NCBI GenBank assembly: GCA_031431125.1
Contig: JANPCX010000012.1
Span: 7,597 to 71,596 of the forward strand
DNA from: JANPCX01 sp031431125
GTDB taxonomy: Bacteria; Pseudomonadota; Gammaproteobacteria; Burkholderiales; Burkholderiaceae_C
Direction of reading: 5' to 3'
Length of the DNA: 64,000 nt
The notes below the pieces were generated by a model, which ran no database searches, was not told the origin of the DNA, and saw nothing but the letters and a program-made list of their open reading frames with translations. The position numbers and the translations under genes are program-made. Each line of letters starts with the position of its first letter. The stretch's first letter is position 1. Below are positions 44,652-54,018 of the stretch, piece by piece.

Positions 44652-45254
44652 ATGCTCGACCGTGATGGGTTCAGGCCCAACGTCGGCATCATCCTGCTCA
44701 ATCCGCGCAACCAGGTTTTCTGGGGCAAGCGCATCAGGACACATTCTTGGCAGTTCCCGCAAGGGGGCATCAAGTATGGCGAGACGCCCGAGCAGGCGAT
44801 GTTCCGTGAGCTCCACGAAGAAGTGGGGCTCGTACCTGACCATGTGCGCATTTTGGCGCGCACACGCGATTGGCTGCGTTATGAGGTGCCGGATCATTTC
44901 ATTCGCCGCGATGCGCGTGGGCACTACAAAGGTCAGAAACAAATTTGGTTCTTGTTGCAACTCGCCGGCCGCGACACCGACGTTAATTTGCGCGCCACCG
45001 ACCACCCCGAGTTCGACGCCTGGCGCTGGAACGACTACTGGGTTCCCCTGGAAGCCGTGATTGAGTTCAAGCGCGATGTCTACCAAATGGCGCTGACCGA
45101 GTTGGCCCGCCACATTCCTCGAACCGGCGTGCACAACCGCTACCTGCGTGGCGGGACGATTTCTCATTCGCATGAAGACGACTTGGCTCAAGCACCACAG
45201 TCCTTCAGCAATTTAGAAACCGCCCCCGCGCCGAGGGACGAGGAAAACCGCTGA
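44652..45254 (+). CDS. rppH: RNA pyrophosphohydrolase RppH
   Basis: 200 residues. The Nudix box GGIKYGETPEQAMFRELHEEVGL is intact (positions match GX5EX7REUXEEXGU). RppH removes pyrophosphate from mRNA 5' ends to trigger decay. I chose ATG 44652 because most relatives begin MLDRxGFRPNVGIILLN; an ATG at 44622 would add 10 residues. The C-terminal 50 residues are a variable tail. Convergent with proB. Confidence 0.92.
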   Translation: MLDRDGFRPNVGIILLNPRNQVFWGKRIRTHSWQFPQGGIKYGETPEQAMFRELHEEVGLVPDHVRILARTRDWLRYEVPDHFIRRDARGHYKGQKQIWFLLQLAGRDTDVNLRATDHPEFDAWRWNDYWVPLEAVIEFKRDVYQMALTELARHIPRTGVHNRYLRGGTISHSHEDDLAQAPQSFSNLETAPAPRDEENR

Positions 45255-45270
45255 GGTTCTTGACCAGCCG

Positions 45271-46407
45271 TCACACCGATGGTGACGTGCTGAGCACCAG
45301 GTTGTCGCGGTGAATCATTTCTGGCTCGCCGGTAAACCCCAACAGGCGCTCAAACTCGGTTGAGGGCTTGCGGGCAATCAAGCGTGCCTGGCTGCTGGCG
45401 TAGTTCGCAAGGCCCCGCGCAATTTCTCGGCCTTGTTCGTCTTTCACCGCAATCACGTCCCCGCGGTGAAACTCGCCTTGCACATCGACCATGCCTATGG
45501 GCAACAGGCTCTTGCCTTCGCCCTGGAGTTTGATAACGGCACCGGCGTCAATCAATACGGCGCCGGGCAATTGCAGATGGTCGGCCATCCACTGCTTACG
45601 TGCGGTGAGTTTCGGCGTCGTCGCCAGCAACAAGGTTCCTATGGCTTCGCCTTGAGACAAACGAATGAGCGCATCCGGCTCGCGCCCCCAAGCGATCACC
45701 GTGCTCGCGCCGCTGTGCGCCGCGCGCTTGGCAGCCAGGATTTTGGTGATCATGCCGCCGCGGCCGATGCTGCTACCCGCACCGCCAGCCATACGCTCCA
45801 GTTCCGTATCTCCCGCTTGCGCTTCATGAATGAAACGCGCATTCGGGTCACGCCTGGGATCGGCCGAATAGAGACCTTTTTGATCGGTCAAGATCACGAG
45901 CGCATCCGCCTCCACCAAGTTGGCCACCAACGCACCCAAGGTGTCGTTGTCACCGAACTTGATTTCATCGGTCACAACGGTGTCGTTCTCGTTGATGACG
46001 GGCACCACGTTCAGTCCCAGCAAGGTCACCAGGGTGGAACGTGCGTTCAGGTAACGCTCGCGGTCGGCCAGGTCAGCATGGGTCAGCAGTACCTGCGCAC
46101 TGCCCATGCCCTCTTGTTTGAGTTTGCTTTCGTAGATTTGCACCAAACCCATTTGCCCCACCGCCGCGGCGGCTTGCAGTTCATGGATTTCTTTGGGCCG
46201 CTGTGACCAACCGAGGCGTTTCATGCCTTCGGCAATGGCACCGCTGGACACCATCAACACCTCGCGGCCGTCACGGGCAAGGTGGGCAATTTGACGGCAC
46301 CAATTGCCTATGGCCTCTTCGTCGACACCTCGACCTTCGTTGGTGACGAGGCTGGAGCCCACCTTCACCACAATACGCCGGGCCGTTTGCATCACGGTAG
46401 GACTCAT
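45271..46407 (-). CDS. proB: Glutamate 5-kinase
   Basis: 378 residues. N-terminal amino-acid kinase domain (RIVVKVGSSLVTNEGRG, VPVINENDTVVTDEIKFGDND) and C-terminal PUA domain (about 290-370). It makes glutamyl phosphate, the first step of proline synthesis, and is normally feedback-inhibited by proline. It overlaps obgE by 4 nt. Confidence 0.96.
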   Translation of the reverse strand: MSPTVMQTARRIVVKVGSSLVTNEGRGVDEEAIGNWCRQIAHLARDGREVLMVSSGAIAEGMKRLGWSQRPKEIHELQAAAAVGQMGLVQIYESKLKQEGMGSAQVLLTHADLADRERYLNARSTLVTLLGLNVVPVINENDTVVTDEIKFGDNDTLGALVANLVEADALVILTDQKGLYSADPRRDPNARFIHEAQAGDTELERMAGGAGSSIGRGGMITKILAAKRAAHSGASTVIAWGREPDALIRLSQGEAIGTLLLATTPKLTARKQWMADHLQLPGAVLIDAGAVIKLQGEGKSLLPIGMVDVQGEFHRGDVIAVKDEQGREIARGLANYASSQARLIARKPSTEFERLLGFTGEPEMIHRDNLVLSTSPSV

Positions 46408-47480
46408 GGCGACTCGGTCTCCTCGCCTTTCGCAGCGAATCGTGGATCGGGGTCGTCGGGAATCACTTGTTTGAGATGAGCCACATGCTCGTAAACCGCA
46501 CGAACGAGTGCATCACAACCCGCACGGTTCAAAGCCGAAATCTCAAAAACAGGCCCTTTCCATTTCAGGCGCTTGATGAAATCTTTGACCCGAGCGGCAC
46601 GCTCTTCCTCGGGAACCATGTCCAGCTTGTTCAGAACAATCCAGCGAGGTTTGTCTGCCAGCGACGCATCGTATTTTTTTAACTCGGCCGCGATCACTTT
46701 GATTTGTTTGACCGGGTCGACACCTTCGTCGAAGGGTGCAAAGTCAACCAGGTGCAACAGCAGATGGGTGCGCTGCAAATGGCGCAAAAAATAGTGCCCC
46801 AAGCCGGCGCCCTCAGAAGCACCTTCAATCAGGCCGGGAATGTCGGCCACCACAAAACTTTGCTCCGCCGCGACACGCACCACGCCGAGGTTTGGATGCA
46901 AGGTGGTGAAGGGGTAGTCCGCTATTTTAGGCCGCGCGTTCGAAATGGCGGTGATCAAAGTGGACTTGCCCGCATTGGGCATGCCGAGCAGTCCCACATC
47001 AGCCAACACACGCAGCTCCAACTTAACCTTGCGCTGCTCGCCCGGCCAGCCGGGGGTTTTTTGCCGGGGTGCCCGGTTGGTGCTGGTTTTGAAATGCAAA
47101 TTTCCAAAACCGCCGTCACCGCCTTTGAGCAAGAGAATTTTTTCATCCGGGACCAAGAGCTCGGCCAGCACCTCGTCGGTCTCAAAGACTTTGATGATGG
47201 TGCCCATGGGCATGCGCAAGACGATGTCTTCTGCGGCCGCGCCAAACTGATCGGAGCCACGGCCGTTCTCGCCCCGACGCGCCTCGTGCCGACGTGCATA
47301 GCGGTAGTCGATCAGCGTGTTCAGGTTGCGGTCGCCGACGGCGTAGACGCTGCCGCCACGACCGCCATCGCCACCATTGGGGCCACCAAACGGCAAGAAT
47401 TTTTCCCGCCGAAAACTCATGCAGCCGCTGCCACCTTCGCCAGCGATGATGTCGATCACGGCCTCGTCAACAAATTTCAT
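46404..47480 (-). CDS. obgE: GTPase ObgE/CgtA
   Basis: 358 residues. The Gly-rich Obg domain (DEAVIDIIAGEGGSGCMSFRREKF) precedes the GTPase domain, with G1 GMPNAGKST, DIPGLIEGAS (G3) and LNKLDMV (G4). It acts in 50S subunit assembly. It belongs to the rplU-rpmA-(small membrane protein)-obgE-proB series on the minus strand. Confidence 0.97.
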   Translation of the reverse strand: MKFVDEAVIDIIAGEGGSGCMSFRREKFLPFGGPNGGDGGRGGSVYAVGDRNLNTLIDYRYARRHEARRGENGRGSDQFGAAAEDIVLRMPMGTIIKVFETDEVLAELLVPDEKILLLKGGDGGFGNLHFKTSTNRAPRQKTPGWPGEQRKVKLELRVLADVGLLGMPNAGKSTLITAISNARPKIADYPFTTLHPNLGVVRVAAEQSFVVADIPGLIEGASEGAGLGHYFLRHLQRTHLLLHLVDFAPFDEGVDPVKQIKVIAAELKKYDASLADKPRWIVLNKLDMVPEEERAARVKDFIKRLKWKGPVFEISALNRAGCDALVRAVYEHVAHLKQVIPDDPDPRFAAKGEETESP

Positions 47481-47489
47481 GGTGTCTCT

Positions 47490-47678
47490 TCAAGACTTGT
47501 CGCTGGAATCAGCAGATGGGGATTTATCACCCGGCCGATGCGTAAAAATAGACCACAGGCCAAGGGCAATCAGCAGCAAGGGCCACCACTGCCGCAACCA
47601 CCCCCAGCTGAACAAGCCGAAGTTGTGTGCAAGCAATACTGCGCCCACCGCGATCAAGATCAAACCACTCTTGTTCAT
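47490..47678 (-). CDS. Small membrane protein (LiaI/DUF5668-like)
   Basis: 62 residues with two hydrophobic segments: GLILIAVGAVLLAHNFGLF and WLRQWWPLLLIALGLWSIF, and a polar Ser/Asp tail. The pattern of Gly-rich TM plus WxLWPLLLIxLGLW resembles the LiaI-LiaF-like transmembrane region (DUF5668). The start has TAGGAG 5 nt upstream. It lies 9 nt before obgE and after rpmA, in the operon strand. Confidence 0.75.
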   Translation of the reverse strand: MNKSGLILIAVGAVLLAHNFGLFSWGWLRQWWPLLLIALGLWSIFTHRPGDKSPSADSSDKS

Positions 47679-47763
47679 GGGTTCTCCTACAACTGTTTCA
47701 GCAACACTGATCGGCCATGGTAGCCCAGCCGTCTCACCGTACCAGTGGTATTGCCCGGCTCAG

Positions 47764-47795
47764 AAAGCACAAACCCCGGCGAACCGGGGTTTGTG
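47764..47795 (-). terminator. Strong hairpin downstream of rpmA
   Basis: A perfect 12-bp stem (CACAAACCCCGG/CCGGGGTTTGTG) with loop CGAA lies 21 nt after the rpmA stop on the minus strand, followed by CTTTCT. The U-run is weak outside the stem, so partial read-through to the next genes is plausible. Confidence 0.65.
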
Positions 47796-47815
47796 TCGGC
47801 AAGCCGCAGCAAGCC

Positions 47816-48073
47816 TCAGGCGGACTTGACGTTCACCGTCTTGCGATTCAATGGGCCCTTGACGGCAAAGTGCACTTCACCATCGACCAAGGCGAACAAG
47901 GTGTGGTCCTTGCCAATGCCGACGTTCACACCTGGGTGAAAACGCGTACCGCGCTGGCGAACGATGATGGAACCAGCCGAAATGACTTGGCCACCAAAGG
48001 CCTTGACGCCCAGCATCTTGGGTTGAGAGTCGCGGCCGTTCCGTGTGGAACCGCCGCCTTTTTTCTGTGCCAT
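47816..48073 (-). CDS. rpmA: Ribosomal protein bL27
   Basis: 85 residues beginning MAQKKGGGSTRNGRDS, with the conserved RQRGTRFHPG and GKDHTLFAL. Full length; a 50S subunit protein near the peptidyl transferase centre. 32 nt after rplU. Confidence 0.98.
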   Translation of the reverse strand: MAQKKGGGSTRNGRDSQPKMLGVKAFGGQVISAGSIIVRQRGTRFHPGVNVGIGKDHTLFALVDGEVHFAVKGPLNRKTVNVKSA

Positions 48074-48105
48074 GGATCAATACTCCTTAGGTTAACGGCG
48101 GCGAA

Positions 48106-48417
48106 TCAAACGTTAAACGCACCGATTTGCAATTCGGTGTAGTTTTGACGATGTCCCTGACGCTTCTGGTAGTGCTTACGGCGACGCATTTTGAAAATGC
48201 GCACTTTGTCGTGCCGTCCATGAGCCACCACCGTGGCCCTCACGCTGGCACCTGTCACCAAGGGAGTCCCAATCTTCAGGTCCGCACCCGCACCAATGGC
48301 AAGTACTTGGTCGATCGTGATCTCTTGGCCAACATCCGCAGCAATCTGTTCTACTTTAATTTTTTCGCCAGCGACAACTTTGTATTGTTTGCCGCCAGTT
48401 TTTATGAGCGCGTACAT
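48106..48417 (-). CDS. rplU: Ribosomal protein bL21
   Basis: 103 residues starting MYALIKTGGKQYKV, with the signature KRRKHYQKRQGHRQ near the C-terminus. I chose ATG 48417; the in-frame ATG at 48438 would add 7 residues not found in the family. First gene of the series rplU-rpmA-obgE-proB, with an upstream promoter at 48588-48593. Confidence 0.97.
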   Translation of the reverse strand: MYALIKTGGKQYKVVAGEKIKVEQIAADVGQEITIDQVLAIGAGADLKIGTPLVTGASVRATVVAHGRHDKVRIFKMRRRKHYQKRQGHRQNYTELQIGAFNV

Positions 48418-48587
48418 ATCAGCCCTTTCAATGAACAACGAGCACGGCAGGCCTCACGAGACCATGAGAAACTGCTGCACCATCCAAACCCGCACCGACT
48501 CGACCAATTTTTTCTGATCTGCGACCAACCGTCACCGAGTCGGGTTTTCGTCCAGCCGCCAAACGGCCAAATCGCGCGAAGCCTTAA

Positions 48588-48593
48588 ATTATA
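48588..48593 (-). promoter_or_regulatory. Extended -10 box of the rplU promoter
   Basis: On the minus strand TGCTATAAT gives a perfect TATAAT with the extended TGn. A weak -35 (TGGCAA) lies 16 nt upstream. It is about 170 nt before rplU. Confidence 0.6.
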
Positions 48594-48676
48594 GCATGAA
48601 GAGCACTTTTTGCCATGCTCTATGCAGCGCGGTCGCCTCACGACGTGGTCCAGACAGAATGCCGCGCTACCATTTC

Positions 48677-48682
48677 TATAAT
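48677..48682 (+). promoter_or_regulatory. -10 box of the ispB promoter
   Basis: TATAAT lies 70 nt before the GTG start of ispB. The best -35 match upstream (CAGACA) is 20 nt away, which is wide. The -10 itself is perfect. Confidence 0.5.
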
Positions 48683-48752
48683 TTAGGTAGTCCTGCAAGT
48701 CCGCTCGCGCCTCCTCGCCGGTGCGCCACTCATCACCCTTGGCAATGACCCC

Positions 48753-49718
48753 GTGAACGTTTCCGAACTCCCCACCATGGCCGACGACATGGCCCAAGTG
48801 GATGCCGTGATACAGCGACGCTTACATTCAGATGTCGCCCTGATCCAACAAATTTCTCACTACATCGTTGGTGCGGGAGGCAAACGACTGCGACCCATGT
48901 TGGTGCTGCTGTTCTCCCAGGCGCTGGGATTCAAGGGCCCCGAACGATGGGAGTTGGCCGCAGCGGTTGAGTTCATACACACCGCCACTTTGTTGCATGA
49001 TGACGTGGTGGATGAGTCCTCACTTCGGCGTGGGCGCGCTACAGCCAACGCTCAGTTCGGAAATGCGGCCAGTGTATTGGTCGGCGATTTTTTGTATTCG
49101 CGGGCCTTTCAAATGATGGTCTCCGTCAACAACCTGAGGGTGCTGGACGTGCTGGCGGACGCCACAAACGTGATCGCCGAGGGTGAGGTCTTGCAACTCA
49201 TGAACATGCACGACGCGGACTTGGCCGTGGATGACTACTTGCAGGTCATTCGATTTAAAACAGCCAAGCTGTTTGAGGCCAGCGCCAGACTCGGGGCCGT
49301 TTTGGGTGCCGCAAGCCCGGCCGTTGAGGACGAATGCGCTCACTATGGTCGGTGCTTGGGTACGGCATTCCAGTTGGTGGACGATCTGCTGGACTATGAA
49401 GGCGCCACGGAGCAGCTCGGAAAAAATGTTGGCGACGATTTGCGTGAAGGGAAAGCAACGCTTCCGCTTCTGCTGGCCATGTCCAAAGGATCCCCGAGCG
49501 AAACCGCGTTGATCCGCCACGCCATTGAGCACGGTGAAGTCGCGCGCTTGGCCGACGTCGTGGACATCGTGCGGCGCACAGGTGCCATCGACGCCACGCG
49601 CACTGCAGCGCGCGCTCAGGCCGCAGAGGCGCAAGCATGTTTGCATGTTTTGCAGCCCTCCCCAGCGCGCGACCTTCTGATAAAGTTTTGCGCTGGTGCC
49701 GTCGAGCGGTCAACGTGA
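48753..49718 (+). CDS. ispB: Polyprenyl diphosphate synthase (octaprenyl diphosphate synthase IspB)
   Basis: 321 residues with GTG start. Both Asp-rich motifs of trans-isoprenyl synthases are present: HDDVVDES (first, DDxxD) and VDDLLDYEG (second). KRLRPMLVLL precedes the first. It makes the side-chain precursor of ubiquinone; chain length 8 is inferred from the order's usual Q-8. A tRNA gene follows 63 nt later. Confidence 0.93.
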   Translation: MNVSELPTMADDMAQVDAVIQRRLHSDVALIQQISHYIVGAGGKRLRPMLVLLFSQALGFKGPERWELAAAVEFIHTATLLHDDVVDESSLRRGRATANAQFGNAASVLVGDFLYSRAFQMMVSVNNLRVLDVLADATNVIAEGEVLQLMNMHDADLAVDDYLQVIRFKTAKLFEASARLGAVLGAASPAVEDECAHYGRCLGTAFQLVDDLLDYEGATEQLGKNVGDDLREGKATLPLLLAMSKGSPSETALIRHAIEHGEVARLADVVDIVRRTGAIDATRTAARAQAAEAQACLHVLQPSPARDLLIKFCAGAVERST

Positions 49719-49781
49719 TCGCTCGGCGCGGTACCCATGAGGTGAAAAAGCACACTGGGAAGTGCGCTATTTCGCACCACA

Positions 49782-49859
49782 CGGTGGTGTAGCTTAGCCT
49801 GGTAGAGCGCTACGTTCGGGGCGTCGAGGCCGGAGGTTCGAATCCTCACACCCCGACCA
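49782..49859 (+). tRNA. tRNA-Pro (anticodon CGG), with defects in several stems
   Basis: The cloverleaf is recognisable: D arm GCTT...GAGC, anticodon loop TTCGGGG (CGG at the anticodon), T arm GGAGG-TTCGAAT-CCTCA and encoded CCA end. Pairing is imperfect. Read as 77 nt from 49783, the acceptor has G1-G72 and U3-C70 mismatches; read from 49782, one extra U bulges (CGG-U-GGTG) and all seven pairs form. In addition 28:42 is U-C and 49:65 is G-A. This may be a decaying gene or a fast-evolving functional one; CCG codons can be read by tRNA-Pro(UGG). Location between ispB and pilB is normal for this order. Confidence 0.7.
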
Positions 49860-50112
49860 TGCTTTCGCTACTCGCCGCCTACCGCGTTGCATTTGCTTTC
49901 GTTTTCACTGGCCCATTGACCCAATAACGCGGCGGTCTGGGCGTTTTTGCCGTTTACATCTGGGCGCCAATCGTAGATGATGAACAATTGGTTTAACTTT
50001 GCTCTCCACATGTCTGTGTTTTATGCGATTTTTCTCTTTTTGCACTAAGCACTCGGCCGCCTGGTTGGGTTTGTTCTTGTGGGTCGAGCGCCGCGCGGCG
50101 GGGGACTAAGCC

Positions 50113-51834
50113 ATGGACGCGCTGGCGGAATCCTCACAATCGTCGCTGTCCGGCGTCGCGCGTGTACTGGTCAACGCGGGGAAACTGAACTCCAAAACTG
50201 CGGAAGATCTGGTCAAGTCTTCGCGTGAGAAGAAAACGCGGTTCGTGACCGCCTTGATTGCGAACGGCTTGGTTTCGTCCTCTGACTTGGCGCACACCCT
50301 GTCATCGGCGCTCGCTCTGCCACTGCTGGACCTCAATGCGGTTGACGTCCACCGCCTGCCTCGCGACATCATTGACGCCAAACTCGCGATTCAGTACCAC
50401 GTCGTGGTCCTTGGAAAACGGGGCAACCGACTGTTTATCGGCGGCTCAGACCCGACCGACCAGGAGGCCGTAGAACGAATCAAATTTGCGACGCAGCTTG
50501 CGCCCGAGTGGGTCATTGTCGAGCAAGACAAGCTCAACAAAATGTTGGAGGCTGCGGGCGCCAGTGTTACCGAGGCGCTTGACGCCATGGGCGCCAGCGG
50601 TGACTTCGATTTCGAGGTCACCGAAGAACAAAACGCTGCGCAAGATATTGCAGAAGCGGCCACCGATGTCGAGGATGCCCCCGTCGTACGCTTCTTGCAA
50701 AAGATGTTGTCAGACGCCATCAATGCGCGGGCCTCCGACTTGCACTTCGAGCCCTACGAGTACCACTACCGCGTGCGTTTTAGGGTTGACGGCGAGTTGC
50801 GCGAGATCACGCAACCTCCCATCGCCATCAAAGACAAACTCGCCTCTCGCATCAAGGTGATATCGCGCCTGGACATTTCAGAAAAACGTGTACCGCAAGA
50901 CGGGCGAATGAAGTTGAAGTTTGGAAGTAAGGCCATCGACTTTCGGGTCAGCACCTTACCGACTCTGTTTGGCGAGAAGATCGTGATTCGTATCTTGGAT
51001 CCGTCGAGTGCCAAAGTGGGCATTGACGCGCTGGGATACGAGAAGATCGAGAAGGATCGCCTTCTCGAGTGCATAAAACGGCCCTATGGCATGATTTTGG
51101 TGACAGGTCCAACGGGATCAGGCAAGACGGTCTCGCTTTACACCTGCCTGAACATCCTCAATCAACCTGGTGTCAACATTGCCACGGTGGAGGATCCGGC
51201 AGAAATTAACTTGCCGGGCGTGAACCAGGTGAACGTGAATGACCGCGCAGGCATGACATTCGCCGTCGCGCTCAAATCATTCTTGCGCCAGGATCCAGAC
51301 ATCATCATGGTCGGCGAAATTCGGGATTTGGAAACTGCCGACATCGCGTTGAAAGCGGCTTCAACCGGCCACATGGTGCTGTCCACTTTGCACACCAATG
51401 ACGCACCCACGACATTGACGCGGCTCATGAACATGGGTGTGCAGCCGTTCAATATCGCCTCCAGCGTGCTGATGATCACCGCGCAGCGTTTGGCTCGAAA
51501 ACTGTGCGAAAACTGCAAGGCACCGGCCGACTATCCAAGGGAAGCGCTCATCAAAGCGGGCTTTTCCGAAGAAGACCTCAACGGCAGCTGGCGTCCCTAC
51601 CGTGCAGTGGGTTGTTCTGCATGCAACAACGGTTACAAGGGACGCGTAGGCATCTACCAGGTGATGCCTGTCACCGAGGCGATTCAGACCATTATTTTGA
51701 GCCAAGGCACGGCCATGGACATCGCTGTACAAGCAAAAGCTGAAGGGGTGCGCGACCTGCGCGAGTCGGGTTTAATCAAAGTTCGTGCCGGTGTCACAAC
51801 ACTTGAAGAAGTGATCTCGGTCACAAATGAGTAA
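50113..51834 (+). CDS. pilB: Type IV pilus assembly ATPase PilB
   Basis: 573 residues. N-terminal MshEN-type domain (about 1-150), then the GspE-type ATPase: Walker A GPTGSGKTVSLYT, Asp box VEDPAEIN, Walker B DPDIIMVGEIRD, His box STLHTNDAPTT, and the zinc tetra-Cys CENC...CSAC. It powers pilus extension from the cytoplasmic face. It leads the cluster pilB-pilC-pilD-coaE-zapD-yacG. The 253 nt between the tRNA and this gene hold no gene I can see. Confidence 0.96.
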   Translation: MDALAESSQSSLSGVARVLVNAGKLNSKTAEDLVKSSREKKTRFVTALIANGLVSSSDLAHTLSSALALPLLDLNAVDVHRLPRDIIDAKLAIQYHVVVLGKRGNRLFIGGSDPTDQEAVERIKFATQLAPEWVIVEQDKLNKMLEAAGASVTEALDAMGASGDFDFEVTEEQNAAQDIAEAATDVEDAPVVRFLQKMLSDAINARASDLHFEPYEYHYRVRFRVDGELREITQPPIAIKDKLASRIKVISRLDISEKRVPQDGRMKLKFGSKAIDFRVSTLPTLFGEKIVIRILDPSSAKVGIDALGYEKIEKDRLLECIKRPYGMILVTGPTGSGKTVSLYTCLNILNQPGVNIATVEDPAEINLPGVNQVNVNDRAGMTFAVALKSFLRQDPDIIMVGEIRDLETADIALKAASTGHMVLSTLHTNDAPTTLTRLMNMGVQPFNIASSVLMITAQRLARKLCENCKAPADYPREALIKAGFSEEDLNGSWRPYRAVGCSACNNGYKGRVGIYQVMPVTEAIQTIILSQGTAMDIAVQAKAEGVRDLRESGLIKVRAGVTTLEEVISVTNE

Positions 51835-51901
51835 TGCCGCGCAATAGGCAGCACAATCCGAAAAGTTGCCCCGAGCCGGGGCCCCATTCTTGGGAGGCAG
51901 C

Positions 51902-53125
51902 ATGGCGACCGCAGTAGCCGCAAAAAGAAGTATCAAGGAACTGGTGTTTGAGTGGGAAGGCAAAGACCGCAACGGCAAGGTCGTTCGTGGGGAAATGCGT
52001 GCTGGCGGCGAAGCCATGGTCAGCGCCAGTTTGCGCCGCCAGGGTATTTTGACAACCAAAGTCAAGAAGCGCCGCACCAGCGGCGGCCGCTCCATCAAAC
52101 AAAAAGACATTGCGATCTTCACCCGTCAGCTTGCGACCATGATGAAAGCTGGCGTGCCCTTGATCCAGTCGTTTGACATCGTGGCTCGCGGAAGCCCCAA
52201 CCCCAAGCTGACCCGGCTGCTCACCGACATCCGTTCCGATGTTGAAACAGGCACGAGTTTGTCGTCCGCCTTGCGCAAGCATCCGCTGTACTTTGATGCC
52301 TTGTATTGCAACTTGGTGGAAGCGGGCGAAGCCGGTGGTATCTTGGAAGCGCTGCTAGAGCGGCTCGCGCTTTACCAAGAAAAGACCATGGCCATCAAGA
52401 ACAAGATCAAGTCGGCTCTGATTTACCCCGTGGCTGTGCTTGTGGTGGCCTTTGTGGTGTTGGCGGTGATCATGATTTTCGTGATCCCCGCATTCAAAGA
52501 GGTGTTCAGCAATTTCGGCGCGGATTTGCCGGCCCCCACTTTGGCCGTGATGGCCATGTCGGAGTTTTTTGTGAGTTATTGGTGGGCAATTTTTGCGTTC
52601 GTGGGTGGCGGAACTTACTTTTTTCTGGAGTCCTGGAAACGCTCGGAAAAAATGCAAAGGGCCATGGATCGTTTGTTGCTCAAGGTACCCGTGTTTGGTG
52701 ACCTGGTGAATAAATCGGCGATTGCACGCTGGACACGAACTCTGTCGACGATGTTTGCTGCGGGTGTCCCGCTGGTGGAAGCGCTCGACTCGGTGGGCGG
52801 CGCTGCAGGCAATGCCGTGTTCAAAGAGGCGACCGATCAGATTCAGAAGGATGTGTCGACGGGCGCAGCCCTCACGACATCGATGCAAACCACCGGCGTG
52901 TTTCCAAGCATGGTGTTGCAGATGACCGCCATTGGTGAAGAGTCCGGTTCCCTGGACCACATGCTGGCGAAGGCGGCCGAGTTCTACGAAGATGAAGTTG
53001 ACGAAGCAGTAAAGGGACTGTCTAGCCTGATGGAGCCATTCATCATCGTGATACTGGGTACCTTGATCGGCGGCATCGTCGTGTCGATGTACCTGCCCAT
53101 CTTCAAACTGGGTCAAGTGGTCTGA
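51902..53125 (+). CDS. pilC: Type IV pilus inner-membrane platform protein PilC
   Basis: 407 residues with two GspF domains; motif KQKDIAIFTRQLATMMKAGVPL in the first and KSAIARWTRTLSTMFAAGVPLVEAL in the second, with three membrane segments. It couples PilB motion to pilin assembly. I chose ATG 51902 with GGGAGG upstream; an in-frame ATG at 51866 lacks a ribosome site. Confidence 0.95.
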   Translation: MATAVAAKRSIKELVFEWEGKDRNGKVVRGEMRAGGEAMVSASLRRQGILTTKVKKRRTSGGRSIKQKDIAIFTRQLATMMKAGVPLIQSFDIVARGSPNPKLTRLLTDIRSDVETGTSLSSALRKHPLYFDALYCNLVEAGEAGGILEALLERLALYQEKTMAIKNKIKSALIYPVAVLVVAFVVLAVIMIFVIPAFKEVFSNFGADLPAPTLAVMAMSEFFVSYWWAIFAFVGGGTYFFLESWKRSEKMQRAMDRLLLKVPVFGDLVNKSAIARWTRTLSTMFAAGVPLVEALDSVGGAAGNAVFKEATDQIQKDVSTGAALTTSMQTTGVFPSMVLQMTAIGEESGSLDHMLAKAAEFYEDEVDEAVKGLSSLMEPFIIVILGTLIGGIVVSMYLPIFKLGQVV

Positions 53126-53137
53126 TTCAAGCCACGG

Positions 53138-53989
53138 ATGGAACCCCTGTTGCTTGAGTATTTTCTATCGCCTTGGGTAGCAGGGGTTTTCGGTTTGGCG
53201 GTGGGCAGTTTTTTGAATGTCGTGATCCATCGGCTGCCTCTGATGATGGAGCAGGCTTGGAAACAAGAAAGCGCCGAGGTGATGAGCTTGCCACCGCCGG
53301 ACGCGACCGGACTGTCGCTGGCCAAACCCGCCTCTCGTTGCCCCGCTTGCGGCCACCTCATCGCCTGGCACGAGAACATTCCGGTTTTGAGCTACTTGCG
53401 GCTTGGCGGGCGGTGTTCTGCCTGCAAAACACGAATTCCGCTGCGCTACCCCCTGGTTGAGATTCTGACTGGCGTGTTGTTTGCCCTGGTGGCCTGGCGG
53501 TTGGGGCCCCAGCCTGAGGTGCTGATTTGGTGTGGTTTCATGGCCACCTTGGTGGCTCTAAGCGGTATCGACTGGGACACCACACTGCTACCCGACAACA
53601 TGACGCTGCCCCTGCTTTGGGCCGGATTGGTTTGCGCTGCCCTCGGTTGGACCCTGCCCTTGTCGCAATCGGTTTGGGGTGCTGTTGCAGGCTATCTGTC
53701 GCTTTGGGTGGTGTATTGGATGTTCAAACTCATCACGGGCAAAGAAGGCATGGGATACGGCGATTTCAAGTTGCTCGCAGCACTCGGGGCCTGGTTGGGC
53801 GTCAACATGTTGTTGCCCATTGTGCTGGCGGCGTCCATCATCGGTGCTGTGGTGGGCATCGTCATGAAACTCACGGGTGAACTGCGCGAAGGCCGTTACG
53901 TGCCTTTCGGGCCCTTCTTGGCCGGTGCCGGAGTGCTGGTCATGCTGGCGGGGCAAACCCGGGTCATGGGCTGGCTGGGCTGGGCTTGA
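53138..53989 (+). CDS. pilD: Prepilin peptidase/N-methyltransferase PilD
   Basis: 283 residues. The zinc-binding tetra-Cys is CPACGH ... CSACKT, and both catalytic Asp motifs are present (SGIDWDTTLLPD and GYGDFKLLAALG). It cleaves and N-methylates prepilins in the inner membrane. 12 nt after pilC. Confidence 0.95.
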   Translation: MEPLLLEYFLSPWVAGVFGLAVGSFLNVVIHRLPLMMEQAWKQESAEVMSLPPPDATGLSLAKPASRCPACGHLIAWHENIPVLSYLRLGGRCSACKTRIPLRYPLVEILTGVLFALVAWRLGPQPEVLIWCGFMATLVALSGIDWDTTLLPDNMTLPLLWAGLVCAALGWTLPLSQSVWGAVAGYLSLWVVYWMFKLITGKEGMGYGDFKLLAALGAWLGVNMLLPIVLAASIIGAVVGIVMKLTGELREGRYVPFGPFLAGAGVLVMLAGQTRVMGWLGWA

Positions 53990-54018
53990 GCCTACAGCAG
54001 GTGCCGGCCGCGCCCTCC

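Larger units (their letters stand above)
48418..48752. other. Divergent rplU/ispB intergenic region (335 bp)
   Basis: No gene is seen in this stretch. It holds the divergent promoters of rplU and ispB. The rplU promoter at about 48588 leaves a leader of roughly 160 nt before the rplU start, longer than needed for translation. Such leaders of ribosomal protein genes may bind the protein product; I see no obvious conserved motif. Confidence 0.5.
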
